61,951 nt of DNA, taken from assembly GCF_000455485.1 (NCBI RefSeq), contig NZ_CBQR020000063.1, positions 1-61,951 on the forward strand, given 5' to 3'. A model generated the notes under the pieces. It saw only the letters and a program-made list of their open reading frames with translations, made no database searches and was not told the DNA's origin. This document shows, piece by piece, positions 25,232-33,526 of the stretch; within the stretch, counting starts at the first letter, position 1; every line of letters starts with the position of its first letter. The position numbers were made by a program, and so were the translations under genes. Origin of the DNA: Gorillibacterium massiliense (GTDB lineage Bacteria > Bacillota > Bacilli > Paenibacillales > NBRC-103111).

Positions 25232-26251
25232 ATGGGTCGTAACAAATCTCTGTGGCGTCTTCTGCCACTCACAGGGATCATGGCACTCATCTTAGCGGGA
25301 TGCGGAGATGACCATCTCTCTGCGTTGAAACCAAAAGGTACGGTTGCCAAAGAACAATTATCACTGATTACAATTAGTTTGGGAGTCATGATTTTTGTTT
25401 TTCTCGTCGTCATGGCCATCTACATCTATGTCCTATTCCGCTATCGCAAACGTCCAGGGGATACCAGCATCCCGAAACAGGTAGAAGGCAATCATCTGTT
25501 GGAAATTATATGGACCATCATTCCAATTTTTCTGCTTTTGGTCATCGCGGTCCCGACGATTTTTTATACGTTCAAGCATTCCAAGGATTATCGAGATGAT
25601 CCCGAAGCCATACATATCAACGTAACCAGCCATCAATTCTGGTGGCAATTCGAGTATTTGGATAAAGACAAGAAAGTCGTGATCAATACGGCGGAAGATT
25701 TGGTCATTCCCGTCAATAAGAGAGTCGTGTTTGAGCTTTCCTCCGTCGACGTAAACCACAGCTTCTGGGTGCCGTCCCTGGCTGGGAAAATCGATACTAA
25801 TGCCGGAAGTAACAAAAATACGATGTATATCGTTGCGGAGGAACCGGGAACGTATAAAGGAAGGTGCGCCGAGCTTTGCGGTCCGTCTCACGCGTTGATG
25901 GACTTTAAAGTGAAAGCAATGGAACAGGCTGATTACGACGCCTGGTATTCTAAGATGACAACTCCGAAAACGGTTGCAGCCGATGTGCAGAGCGGTCAGG
26001 AAATCTTTAAGGATAATTGCATGGCCTGCCATGCCACTGATGCTACCGGTCAAGGTTTCGGTCCAAACCTGAATAATATAGCCGACCGGGAAAAGCTGGC
26101 GGGTGTGCTGGATAACAATGAGGAGAGCCTGAAGGAATGGATCGCCAACCCTTCGGCCAAGAAACCGGGCGTGAAAATGCCGGCGTTTCAAGATCAACTG
26201 GACGACAACCAAATGGGCGATCTGGTCAAGTACTTGCAAACCTTGAAATAG
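25232..26251 (+). CDS. ctaC: Cytochrome c oxidase subunit II with fused cytochrome c (caa3 type)
   Basis: A 339-residue lipoprotein. A signal peptide with lipobox LAGC gives lipid-modified Cys24. Two membrane helices follow (about 43-66 and 87-107). The Cu-A domain has His176 (VNHSFW), Cys212-x-Glu214-x-Cys216, His220 and Met223. The C-terminal cytochrome c has C263-MA-C266-H267 and a Met ligand in VKMPAF. It receives electrons from cytochrome c and passes them to subunit I on the outer face of the membrane. It is first gene of ctaCDEF. Confidence 0.97.
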   Translation: MGRNKSLWRLLPLTGIMALILAGCGDDHLSALKPKGTVAKEQLSLITISLGVMIFVFLVVMAIYIYVLFRYRKRPGDTSIPKQVEGNHLLEIIWTIIPIFLLLVIAVPTIFYTFKHSKDYRDDPEAIHINVTSHQFWWQFEYLDKDKKVVINTAEDLVIPVNKRVVFELSSVDVNHSFWVPSLAGKIDTNAGSNKNTMYIVAEEPGTYKGRCAELCGPSHALMDFKVKAMEQADYDAWYSKMTTPKTVAADVQSGQEIFKDNCMACHATDATGQGFGPNLNNIADREKLAGVLDNNEESLKEWIANPSAKKPGVKMPAFQDQLDDNQMGDLVKYLQTLK

Positions 26252-26284
26252 AATCCGGCTTATGACCAATAAGGAGGTTTCCGC

Positions 26285-28201
26285 ATGGCTTACGCGCACG
26301 CACCGGCGCACGCACATGCCCATACGGCCAAGAGGCGTACCGGGCTGATGGATTGGTTAACAACCGTCGACCACAAAAAGATCGCAGTCCTCTATTTCCT
26401 TGCAGGAGGGTTATTCTTCCTTGCCGGCGGGTTGGAGGCAATGCTTATTCGGATCCAGTTGATTTCTCCGGGACTGAGCATTTTTGTGGGCGGGACCTTT
26501 AACCAGCTCATTACGATGCACGGCACCACGATGATCTTCCTTGCGGCGATGCCGCTTCTGTTCGGTTTTATGAACGCCGTGATCCCTCTGCAGATCGGCG
26601 CGCGAGACGTTGCTTTTCCCTTCGTTAACGCCCTCGGCTTCTGGTTGTTCTTCTTTGGCGGCATCCTTCTGAACGTGAGCTGGATCATGGGAGGAGCTCC
26701 GGATGCGGGCTGGACGGCATATGCGCCACTCTCGACGTCGGCTTACAGCGTTGGTCATGGAGTGGACTTCTACGTCCTCGGCTTGCAAATTGCCGGTCTT
26801 GGTACGTTGATCGGGGGGATCAACTTCCTGGTCACCATCATCAACATGCGGGCGCCGGGCATGAGCTTCATGCGGATGCCGCTGTTCACCTGGACGTCCT
26901 TCGTGACCTCCGCCTTGATCCTGTTTGCTTTCCCGGCCATCACCGTGGGCTTGGTGGAGTTGATGTTCGACCGGCTTTTCGAAGGCAACTTTTTCGAGGT
27001 CGGCAAGGGCGGCAATGTCATCCTCTGGCAGCACATCTTCTGGATCTTCGGGCATCCTGAAGTATATATTCTGATTTTGCCTGCGTTCGGCATTATTTCC
27101 GAAGTCATTCCTACCTTTTCGCGGAAGCGGTTGTTCGGCTACAGCTCCATGGTGTTCGCCACCATGCTCATCGGCTTCCTCGGCTTCATGGTATGGGTTC
27201 ACCACATGTTTGCATCGGGCCTTGGCCCAGTAGCCAATTCCATTTTTGCCATTGCCACCATGGCTATCGCCGTTCCCACCGGGGTGAAAATTTTCAACTG
27301 GCTCCTGACTTTATGGGGGGGACAGATCCGCTTTACGGTGGCGATGATTTGGGCGCTCAGCTTCATTCCGAGCTTCGTCATCGGGGGGATGAGCGGCGTC
27401 ATGCTGGCGGTGCCGGATGCCGACTTCCAGTATCACGATTCCTATTTTGTCGTCGGCCATTTCCATTATGTTATCGTCGGTGGCATCGTTGCCGGATTGT
27501 TCTCGGGTTTCTTCTACTGGTGGCCGAAGATGTTTGGCCGCCGGCTCAGCGAGAAACTGGGTCACTGGCAGTTCTGGATCTTCTTCCCCGGCTTCCACTT
27601 GACCTTCTTCCCGCAAAACATTCTCGGTCTCATGGGTATGCAGCGGCGGATTTTCACTTATCAAAGCGGCGACGATCTGGCTCTCGGCAATCTGTTAAGC
27701 TCTATCGGAGCGTTTATGATGGGCGTTGGCGGCATTATCTTCTTGCTCAACATCATCTTGACATCCTTGAAGCAGGCGGAAAACGAAAGCGATCCTTGGG
27801 ACGGCCGTACACTGGAATGGACGATCCCGTCGCCTGCTCCCGAGTACAATTTTAAACAAACTCCTCTTGTTCGCGCGCTCGATCCTCTTTGGCAGGAGAA
27901 GATGGCGGGCAACACAACGGTTACTCCCGCGGAGCCGGTTGGGTCCATTCATATGCCGTCTCCAACGATTTTGCCTTTTTTCATGGCAGTAGGTTTGTTT
28001 ATCGCCGGGTTCGGCTTCATGTACGGCAAGTATGAGTTTGACAACAGTTTCTTGAACGGGTTGTTCCATTCCTATGCGGTATCGATCATAGGCGTCGGCA
28101 TCACCTTAGCCTGTATGTTGGTTCGTTCCTTAAATGATGATGCCGGTTGGCATATCCATCCGGATGAAGCGGAAGGGAAAGGAGGCGGGATCCATGGCTA
28201 A
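26285..28201 (+). CDS. ctaD: Cytochrome c oxidase subunit I (caa3 type)
   Basis: 638 residues; the catalytic haem-copper subunit that reduces oxygen and pumps protons. Membrane helices carry HGTTMIFLAAMP (haem a ligand), WIFGHPEVYILILPAFG (Cu-B His and cross-linked Tyr), WVHHMFASG (two Cu-B His) and HDSYFVVGHFHYV (haem a3 and haem a His). The N-terminus is His-rich (AHAPAHAHAHTAKR). The C-terminal extension with two further helices is usual for Bacillus-type ctaD. RBS AAGGAGG. It overlaps ctaE by eight bases. Confidence 0.97.
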   Translation: MAYAHAPAHAHAHTAKRRTGLMDWLTTVDHKKIAVLYFLAGGLFFLAGGLEAMLIRIQLISPGLSIFVGGTFNQLITMHGTTMIFLAAMPLLFGFMNAVIPLQIGARDVAFPFVNALGFWLFFFGGILLNVSWIMGGAPDAGWTAYAPLSTSAYSVGHGVDFYVLGLQIAGLGTLIGGINFLVTIINMRAPGMSFMRMPLFTWTSFVTSALILFAFPAITVGLVELMFDRLFEGNFFEVGKGGNVILWQHIFWIFGHPEVYILILPAFGIISEVIPTFSRKRLFGYSSMVFATMLIGFLGFMVWVHHMFASGLGPVANSIFAIATMAIAVPTGVKIFNWLLTLWGGQIRFTVAMIWALSFIPSFVIGGMSGVMLAVPDADFQYHDSYFVVGHFHYVIVGGIVAGLFSGFFYWWPKMFGRRLSEKLGHWQFWIFFPGFHLTFFPQNILGLMGMQRRIFTYQSGDDLALGNLLSSIGAFMMGVGGIIFLLNIILTSLKQAENESDPWDGRTLEWTIPSPAPEYNFKQTPLVRALDPLWQEKMAGNTTVTPAEPVGSIHMPSPTILPFFMAVGLFIAGFGFMYGKYEFDNSFLNGLFHSYAVSIIGVGITLACMLVRSLNDDAGWHIHPDEAEGKGGGIHG

Positions 28202-28823
28202 TGCCCACGTTCAAGCCCTTGAGCTTGAAGCGCCGATTCCGGCAGAACCGGAAAAGGCGACGCTGGATGGGAAGAACAAAGTGCTTGGCTTCTGGCTTTT
28301 TCTTGGCGGCGAAGTGGTTTTGTTCGGCACGCTGTTTGCGACCTTCCTTGCCTTGCGCAACCAAACCAATGACCATGCTACCGGGGCTGAGCTGTTCAAT
28401 CTCACCACAGTCGGCTGGTCGACCATCATTCTGCTAACCAGTTCCTTGACCAGCGTTTTCGCCATACTGGCGATGCACCGGCACGAGCTGAAAAAAATGC
28501 TGAGTTGGTTCACCGTCACTATCGCGCTTGGACTTGCCTTTCTAGGGCTGGAAATTTACGAGTTTACCGAATATGTGAATGAAGGCCATAAATTCAACAC
28601 TAGCGCCTTCAGCACATCCTTTTATACACTGGTCGGGTTTCATGGAGCCCACGTCACCTTCGGGGTGCTCTGGATCGGCCTCCTTACCCTGCAGGGCTTG
28701 AAGAAAGGGCTCACCGTCGTAACGGCGCCGAAATACTATGTCGCTAGTCTCTATTGGCACTTTATCGATGTTGTCTGGGTGTTCATCTTCACGGTAGTTT
28801 ATTTGATGGGAAAGGCGGTTTAG
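28194..28823 (+). CDS. ctaE: Cytochrome c oxidase subunit III
   Basis: 209 residues, five membrane helices, with LGFWLFLGGEVVLFGTLFATF and LVGFHGAHVTFGVLWIGLLTL, both typical of short bacterial subunit III. I use ATG 28194 (MANAHVQALE) because AAAGGAGG lies eight bases before it; the frame is open further upstream inside ctaD but without an RBS. It stabilises subunit I and helps proton uptake. Third gene of the operon. Confidence 0.95.
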   Translation: MANAHVQALELEAPIPAEPEKATLDGKNKVLGFWLFLGGEVVLFGTLFATFLALRNQTNDHATGAELFNLTTVGWSTIILLTSSLTSVFAILAMHRHELKKMLSWFTVTIALGLAFLGLEIYEFTEYVNEGHKFNTSAFSTSFYTLVGFHGAHVTFGVLWIGLLTLQGLKKGLTVVTAPKYYVASLYWHFIDVVWVFIFTVVYLMGKAV

Positions 28824-28826
28824 CCC

Positions 28827-29138
28827 ATGAGCATCGAACCATCCGCAAGATCCGGCCGGAAACGGACGGATGGAGCGAAAAATCACTACCTGTCTTTCAT
28901 GGTTTCCATCTTGCTTACCATGCTGGCGTTTGCGATTACGATCAACGGCGGCATGAGCAAGCAGTTCTTGTATATGTTCCTCATTCTTCTGGCTATCGTC
29001 CAAGTGATCTTTCAATTGAGCTATTGGATGCATATGAAGGAAAGAGGCCATATTTACCCGATTATCGGGCTGGCGTTCGGAGCTTTTGTTGTACTTGGGG
29101 GAGTACTCTCCGCCATCTACTGGATGTGGTGGAATTAA
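28827..29138 (+). CDS. ctaF: Cytochrome c oxidase subunit IV
   Basis: 103 residues with three membrane helices; SYWMHMKERGHIYPIIGLAFG is the usual Bacillus-type subunit IV (COX4_pro/CyoD-like) signature. It starts three bases after ctaE ends. It assists oxidase assembly or stability. Confidence 0.92.
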   Translation: MSIEPSARSGRKRTDGAKNHYLSFMVSILLTMLAFAITINGGMSKQFLYMFLILLAIVQVIFQLSYWMHMKERGHIYPIIGLAFGAFVVLGGVLSAIYWMWWN

Positions 29139-29148
29139 CGCTGGGGAA

Positions 29149-29177
29149 GGCGGCTTCTTGAGAGAAGCCGTCTTCTA
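29149..29177 (+). terminator. Hairpin after ctaF, probable terminator or processing stem
   Basis: Stem GGCGGCTTCT / AGAAGCCGTC with a 4-base loop. The T tract is poor (TTCTAACTT), so termination may be partial. The ctaG leader element starts right after it. Confidence 0.55.
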
Positions 29178-29280
29178 ACTTCATAAGAATTTATAAGCTT
29201 GGCACTATAATAAGCCTTATTTCGCTTTGGTAAACGCCGCTAGCTCTGAATGATCAGCGTTATCCGTTTATCCTTGCTTC
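29171..29280 (+). promoter_or_regulatory. Structured leader of ctaG (copy B of a shared element)
   Basis: TATAAT at 29206-29211 lies within ATAAGCTTGGCACTATAAT. Then AAACG (29232-29236) / CGTTT (29265-29269) encloses CGCT (29238) / AGCG (29256). TTTATCCTTGC follows; its TCCTT (29271-29275) is a perfect complement to AAGGA (29288-29292) in the ctaG RBS. Near-identical in layout to the element before pncB. Confidence 0.6.
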
Positions 29281-29304
29281 TTCGGGGAAGGAGATGAGCC
29301 GCGT

Positions 29305-30183
29305 ATGGGGCATATGATGCATGAAGCGGGAAGCGGAAGCGGCTTCGCATACTTTTTTGATATGTGGAGGCCGGATTTCTTGCTTTTGGCCATTCTTATC
29401 GGCTATTTGTTTTTCCGGTTTTCCGGGCGGGACAAGACCGCAGCGGCTGCTGTCGGCGATCCCTCGAATATACTGGGGAAATTCTATATGGTCTCGGCGC
29501 TGGTCATCTTCTACATCGGCCAAGGCAGTCCCCTTGCCTATTACAGCCATCGGCTGTTCAGCGCACACATGCTGCAGCAGTCGCTTCTGTATCTGGTGAT
29601 GCCGCCCCTTGTCTATCTGGCGATTCCAGAAGGGGGGTGGAAGGCGTTTCTGGCCAAGAGCTGGGTCCAAAAAAGGCTCAAGCCGCTGACTCATCCACTT
29701 TTGACCGTGTTCATTTTCAACGCCTTGTTTTCCATCTATCATGTGCCGCAAATTTTTGATGCCGCTTATGAGAACGTGGCGCTACATTACGGCTATCACC
29801 TGGTATTGATTCTGGCGGCTTTTCACATGTGGTTTCCTATCTTTTGTCCAGATCACGCCACAAGCCGTTTATCTGACCTGCAGAAAATCGCCTACATCGT
29901 CGTGAACGGTATTTTGCTCACGCCGGCTTGCGCGCTTATTATTTTTTCCGATACGCTGCTGTACAAGGTTTATTACGATATGCCGTTAGTCTTCGATTCG
30001 TTGTCCCATTACAACGACCAACAGCTGGGGGGAACGATCATGAAGATCATGCAGGAGATTGTCTACGGCGTAGTGCTGGCATATGTTTTCTTCGCATGGT
30101 ATCGTAAAGAAAAGATGAAGGATTCGGAGGAAGCGGCTGCTTACGACGCTCCGCAGCCGTCCGTCCGGTTATCGCATCACTAA
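29305..30183 (+). CDS. ctaG: Cytochrome c oxidase assembly protein CtaG
   Basis: 292 residues, about seven membrane helices, of the caa3_CtaG family. This family is needed to form the caa3 oxidase, probably Cu-B insertion, and is unrelated to the Cox11 family of the same name. It has a Met/His-rich N-terminus (MGHMMHEAG), YYSHRLFSAHMLQQSLLYLVMPPL, ALHYGYHLVLILAAFHMWFPI and a His-rich C-terminus. The RBS GGAAGGAG is partly sequestered by the leader's TCCTT. Its own TATAAT box suggests expression separable from ctaCDEF. Confidence 0.93.
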   Translation: MGHMMHEAGSGSGFAYFFDMWRPDFLLLAILIGYLFFRFSGRDKTAAAAVGDPSNILGKFYMVSALVIFYIGQGSPLAYYSHRLFSAHMLQQSLLYLVMPPLVYLAIPEGGWKAFLAKSWVQKRLKPLTHPLLTVFIFNALFSIYHVPQIFDAAYENVALHYGYHLVLILAAFHMWFPIFCPDHATSRLSDLQKIAYIVVNGILLTPACALIIFSDTLLYKVYYDMPLVFDSLSHYNDQQLGGTIMKIMQEIVYGVVLAYVFFAWYRKEKMKDSEEAAAYDAPQPSVRLSHH

Positions 30184-30207
30184 TTGAGAAATGGAAGGGA
30201 TCCGCTC

Positions 30208-30672
30208 ATGGTTCATGTTTTGCCAACAATAAGCACGACTTTTATTGTCATTAGCGCTACATTGGTCGGGTTCGGCTGGTACTATATCCGCAAAGGGAAG
30301 CAAGAGACCCACCAAAAATTCATGGTGACGGGCGCGGTTTTCGCCCTGATGTTTTTTCTCATCTACATGTCCCGCACTTTGTTTGAAGGAAATACATCCT
30401 TTTCCGATGCGGCGCCTACCTGGATCAAGGACTCGTATTTTGTATTCTTGATCTTCCATATTACGCTAGCTACAATCGCCGGCGTGTTCGGGCTCATCAC
30501 CTTGTTTCTTGCTTATCGCAAGGAGTTTGGCAAGCACCGCAAGCTAGGCCGCTGGACTGCTACGCTGTGGCTGTTAACGGCACCTACGGGGGTCATGGTC
30601 TATCTGCTGCTGTACGTTATGTACCCAGGTGGCACGACCAAGCCGATGCTGGATGTTTTGCTCGGCGGTTAA
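30208..30672 (+). CDS. DUF420 family membrane protein
   Basis: 154 residues, four to five membrane helices, matching DUF420 (YozB-like) proteins often found beside haem-copper oxidase genes. Motifs are HPTISTTFIVISA-like start, ETHQKFMVTGAVFALMFFLIYM, FHITLATIAGVFGLITL and HRKLGRWTATLWLLTAPTGVMVYLLLY, with spaced histidines. I take ATG 30208 (MVHVLPTIS) with GGAAGGGA upstream over a TTG at 30184. It is probably part of the ctaG unit; its function in oxidase biogenesis is inferred from context only. Confidence 0.88.
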   Translation: MVHVLPTISTTFIVISATLVGFGWYYIRKGKQETHQKFMVTGAVFALMFFLIYMSRTLFEGNTSFSDAAPTWIKDSYFVFLIFHITLATIAGVFGLITLFLAYRKEFGKHRKLGRWTATLWLLTAPTGVMVYLLLYVMYPGGTTKPMLDVLLGG

Positions 30673-30804
30673 GGGTTTGAAAGAATAGTTAGAATAACTA
30701 TAAAAAACTTTTTCTGACACCATATATCGACACCCATGCGGATAATCTTCGGGTTATACTGCTAACATAGAGCAGCTGACTCTTGCCGTGATGGGGGTAT
30801 TAGG

Positions 30805-30966
30805 ATGAATGGCTATCATGCGGATATGGAAAAGTTTGATGATGAATGGGTTCAGCTGATCAACGCGGCAAAAGAAATCGGATTGTCTGTGGAGCAGGTG
30901 CGTCATTTTTTCAGACAGTTTTTTCTGCCAACGGAAAGAGAGAATAATTGGGATATCCAAACTTGA
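30805..30966 (+). CDS. SinI-like anti-repressor, 53 residues
   Basis: Too short to be found by most gene finders. The peptide begins MNGYHADMEKFDDEWVQLIN and continues AAKEIGLSVEQVRHFFRQFF. The D-x-EWV-x-LI-x-AK-x-GLS-x-E-x-(I/V)-R-x-F pattern is that of the SinI dimerisation domain, which binds and disarms the biofilm/sporulation repressor SinR. GGGGG lies seven bases before the ATG and a strong terminator follows. There is no sinR partner in the window. Confidence 0.75.
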   Translation: MNGYHADMEKFDDEWVQLINAAKEIGLSVEQVRHFFRQFFLPTERENNWDIQT

Positions 30967-30999
30967 TTGGATCCGATAGAAAGCTACGATGACTATTAA

Positions 31000-31055
31000 C
31001 CCCCGCCGCCCTTTGATGTGTCGCTTCGGCGATATCGGGGCCGGGGGTTTTGTTC
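31000..31055 (+). terminator. Terminator of the SinI-like gene
   Basis: AACCCCCGCC and GGCCGGGGGTT form the outer stem; a small inner CGCTTCGGCG stem is present. A TTTTG tail follows. Confidence 0.8.
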
Positions 31056-31189
31056 GTATTTTAAGGAAAATCCTTTGGCTGATTCCGGTAATTTGGTTAC
31101 AATAGAGAAGTTAACTTAAGATGATACAGGGTTCGTTGTCGGAATCCGGAAAATAGGCGACTGAGAGTTGAAGGAGAGGGGAATGGGAT

Positions 31190-31777
31190 ATGGTCAAGCT
31201 GGTGTTTTTTGTTGGCGTGGCAGGAACGGGGAAGACGACGGTAGCCCGGAAACTGGTAGAGCGGATGCCGGTTTGTTTTATCGACCGCGATACCGTGGGG
31301 GGACGTTTTGTGGAAGCAATGCTGGAGAATGCCGGACTGGACAAGGATGACCGGGATTCCAGCTACTATAAAGAGAAGCTGCGGGATTTGGAATACGATA
31401 CAGCCAAAGACATTTGCATTGAGAATCTGGGACTGCGGCAGAATGTCTTCATGATCTCTCCCTTTACGGCGGAACTGAAATCTGCGGCATGGCTGACGGA
31501 AATGCTGGCTGCCGCCGGTCTGACCCAAAGCGAAGTGGACGTCAAGGTGGTTGCCGTCACTTTGGCTAACGCTGATAAACAGCGGGAGCGGATCATCGAG
31601 CGCAATACGGACCGGGATGAATGGAAACTGGAGCATTGGGACGAATATGCCAAGCGCATTCAGTTCGTGCCGGAGATCAAGTGGGACATTCCGGAAGAGA
31701 ATGTACTCATCTTCGACAACAGTGGCGACTTGACGGAAGAGAAGGTAGACCGGATCGCCGCGTTTATCGGGCTTTAA
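31190..31777 (+). CDS. P-loop kinase-like ATPase
   Basis: A 195-residue AAA_33/zeta-toxin-like P-loop protein. Walker A is GVAGTGKTT at residues 9-17, an early Asp lies in CFIDRDTVGG, and a lid-type Arg region is QRERIIERNTDRDEWK. It probably phosphorylates a small molecule, in the manner of shikimate/gluconate-type or aminoglycoside-type kinases; no substrate can be deduced. RBS GGAGAGGGG. A single gene followed by a terminator at 31866. Confidence 0.75.
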   Translation: MVKLVFFVGVAGTGKTTVARKLVERMPVCFIDRDTVGGRFVEAMLENAGLDKDDRDSSYYKEKLRDLEYDTAKDICIENLGLRQNVFMISPFTAELKSAAWLTEMLAAAGLTQSEVDVKVVAVTLANADKQRERIIERNTDRDEWKLEHWDEYAKRIQFVPEIKWDIPEENVLIFDNSGDLTEEKVDRIAAFIGL

Positions 31778-31865
31778 CCGCACGCGGAAGGTGTAGCGGC
31801 ATAGAAAATACATCTCGTTCGTTTCATGGTGAATCTTAGCTTCGCAAAGTTTTAGTGCTGTTAAA

Positions 31866-31910
31866 TAAGCTGCCCCGCGAGTCCGCTGATTCGTTGGGGT
31901 AGCTTTATTT
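31866..31910 (+). terminator. Terminator of the P-loop kinase gene
   Basis: AAGCTGCCCC / GGGGTAGCTT stem then TATTTT. Confidence 0.8.
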
Positions 31911-32002
31911 TATGCGAAAAAGGGGAGGACGCCGTGGTAGCTTCATCCATTATATCAGGCATCGATATCGACTCCGTCAGTGCATAAGGGCAGCTGTCTG
32001 CC

Positions 32003-32031
32003 TTTACAACGTAACAGTGTTATGTTACACT
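32003..32031 (+). promoter_or_regulatory. yhbD promoter with palindrome in the spacer
   Basis: TTTACA (32003-32008), 17 bases, TACACT (32026-32031). The palindrome GTAACA-GTGTTA-TGTTAC (32011-32028) fills the spacer, the position used by MerR-type regulators. The downstream gene encodes a MerR-like HTH, suggesting autoregulation. Confidence 0.5.
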
Positions 32032-32054
32032 GACTTCATCAGGAGGGATTCACA

Positions 32055-32681
32055 TTGGAGGAAGACATCATCTCGAAGAAAGACCTGCTGGAGCTAACCG
32101 GCATCTCGTACGGGCAGCTTTACCGCTGGAAACGCAAAAACCTGATCCCCGAGGAATGGTTCATCCGCAAATCCACGTTCACGGGTCAGGAGACCTTTTT
32201 TCCCAAGCGGAAAATACTAGCCCGGTTAGATAGGATTGTGAATATGAAAGACGATTTGTCCCTGGATGAACTGGCCGACGTTTTCTCGCCGAATTCGGCG
32301 GAGCTTGTTCTCGGCAAGGATGATTTGGTGCGGCGCAATTTGGTATCGCAGTCAGGGGCGGAGTTTTTTGCGGAGCTTGCCGGACAAAGCGACTCCTATA
32401 CGTTTGAGCAAATGCTGATTCTCTATATCCTTGACGGCTTGCTTCGATCCGGCGATATCAACCGGGAGGAGGGGCGGATGATCGTGCAGGTACTGCAAGA
32501 TCATACGTTCAAGCTAAAGGACGGGAACGGCGAGCTGTGGGTGTTGCGTAAAATGGGGATTTCCGGCGCTATTTTAACTAGCCAACCGGATGCTGTATTT
32601 TTGGATGAACAGTATCGTATCGCAAGTAAAGTGCGCATCGGCGATAAACGGGAAGAATTAAAGATAAAACTGGGATCGTAA
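32055..32681 (+). CDS. yhbD: YhbD-like protein with MerR-type HTH (DUF4004)
   Basis: 208 residues. The N-terminus (ISKKDLLELTGISYGQLYRWKRKNLIPEEWFIRK) is a MerR-like winged helix, followed by FPKRKILARLDRIVNMK and a helical domain of the DUF4004 family. It starts at TTG 32055 after AGGAGGGATT. In B. subtilis yhbD precedes the bactofilin genes yhbE-yhbF; here it precedes one bactofilin gene by 12 bases. A DNA-binding role is inferred from the HTH and from the operator-like palindrome in its own promoter. Confidence 0.82.
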   Translation: MEEDIISKKDLLELTGISYGQLYRWKRKNLIPEEWFIRKSTFTGQETFFPKRKILARLDRIVNMKDDLSLDELADVFSPNSAELVLGKDDLVRRNLVSQSGAEFFAELAGQSDSYTFEQMLILYILDGLLRSGDINREEGRMIVQVLQDHTFKLKDGNGELWVLRKMGISGAILTSQPDAVFLDEQYRIASKVRIGDKREELKIKLGS

Positions 32682-32693
32682 GGAGAGGTTACG

Positions 32694-33431
32694 GTGGAAG
32701 AGACGAAACAGCAGTTGGGAAATTTGAAAATCAACGGGTCCGGCAGCGCGTCGGGGGGATTGTTTAACGAAGTGAAGATTAATGGCAGCGGCAAGCTTAC
32801 CGGCGATTTGGAATGCCGATCCTTTGAGATCAACGGCTCCTGCAAAGGGGAAGGGGATTTAAAAACGCTGTCCGGGGAAGTCAAAGGCTCGGCGACATTT
32901 TCCGGCAGTATGGTCGCGGAGCGTTTTAAAACAAGCGGTTCCGTTGACTTCAAGGGTGACGGCGACGCTGGCGCTTTAGCCGTAGATGGACACATGCACT
33001 TTGGCGGTTCTCTTCATGCCGAAGAAATCAAAATCCGCGGCGCTCTAACGGTTGGCGGCGATTGTCAATCGGAGATGTTTGACTCCAGAGGCACGTTCAA
33101 AATCGGGGGACTGCTAAACGCGGGAACCATCGAAGTGAATCTGAGCGGCAAGTGCGAGGCGCGGGAAATCGGCGGAGGAAAAATCAACATAAGCAAGAAG
33201 GGATTCGCCGGCACCATCGAGCGTTTCATCAAATCCCTGTTCAACCAGGATGACGAACTGATGGTTGATAGCATCGAAGGCGACGATATCTATCTGGAAT
33301 TCACGACGGCGCGCATCATACGCGGAACCAACGTCGTTATTGGCCGGGGCTGTCAGATCGGCACCGTGGAATACAAAGGCGTTTTCCGCGTAGAAGAGAA
33401 CGGGGTCGTCCGGGAGCATGTGCAAGTGTAG
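32694..33431 (+). CDS. Bactofilin-family polymer-forming protein
   Basis: 245 residues made of short beta-helix turns rich in Gly and Ser (NLKINGSGSASGG, VKINGSGKLTGDLEC, EINGSCKGEGDL and so on), the bactofilin (DUF583, YhbE/YhbF-like) fold. A C-terminal segment (FIKSLFNQDDELMVDSIEGDDIYLEFT) closes the helix. Such proteins polymerise without nucleotides and scaffold membrane or envelope processes; B. subtilis homologues are linked to motility. The gene is co-transcribed with yhbD. Confidence 0.88.
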   Translation: MEETKQQLGNLKINGSGSASGGLFNEVKINGSGKLTGDLECRSFEINGSCKGEGDLKTLSGEVKGSATFSGSMVAERFKTSGSVDFKGDGDAGALAVDGHMHFGGSLHAEEIKIRGALTVGGDCQSEMFDSRGTFKIGGLLNAGTIEVNLSGKCEAREIGGGKINISKKGFAGTIERFIKSLFNQDDELMVDSIEGDDIYLEFTTARIIRGTNVVIGRGCQIGTVEYKGVFRVEENGVVREHVQV

Positions 33432-33456
33432 GGATAGCGGCGAACGGGATAGAAAA

Positions 33457-33500
33457 AGCGAAATGCAGCAAGCCTATAAGGCAAGCTGCATTTTTTGACT
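33457..33500 (+). terminator. Terminator of the yhbD-bactofilin operon
   Basis: AATGCAGC..GCC / GGC..GCTGCATT stem then TTTTTT. Confidence 0.85.
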
Positions 33501-33526
33501 TTGCGGCAAACTGTTTGATTGTGGCG

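Noticed and set aside
26411-27205. Long minus-strand frame opposite ctaD
   Set aside because: An antisense shadow of a highly conserved gene, His/Asp/Glu-rich without any domain.
29201-29220. CTTGGCAC-type sequence resembling a sigma-54 promoter upstream of ctaG
   Set aside because: The -12 TTGC element is missing at the right spacing, and the pncB copy reads TTGCCAC; TATAAT in a sigma-A context explains the block better.
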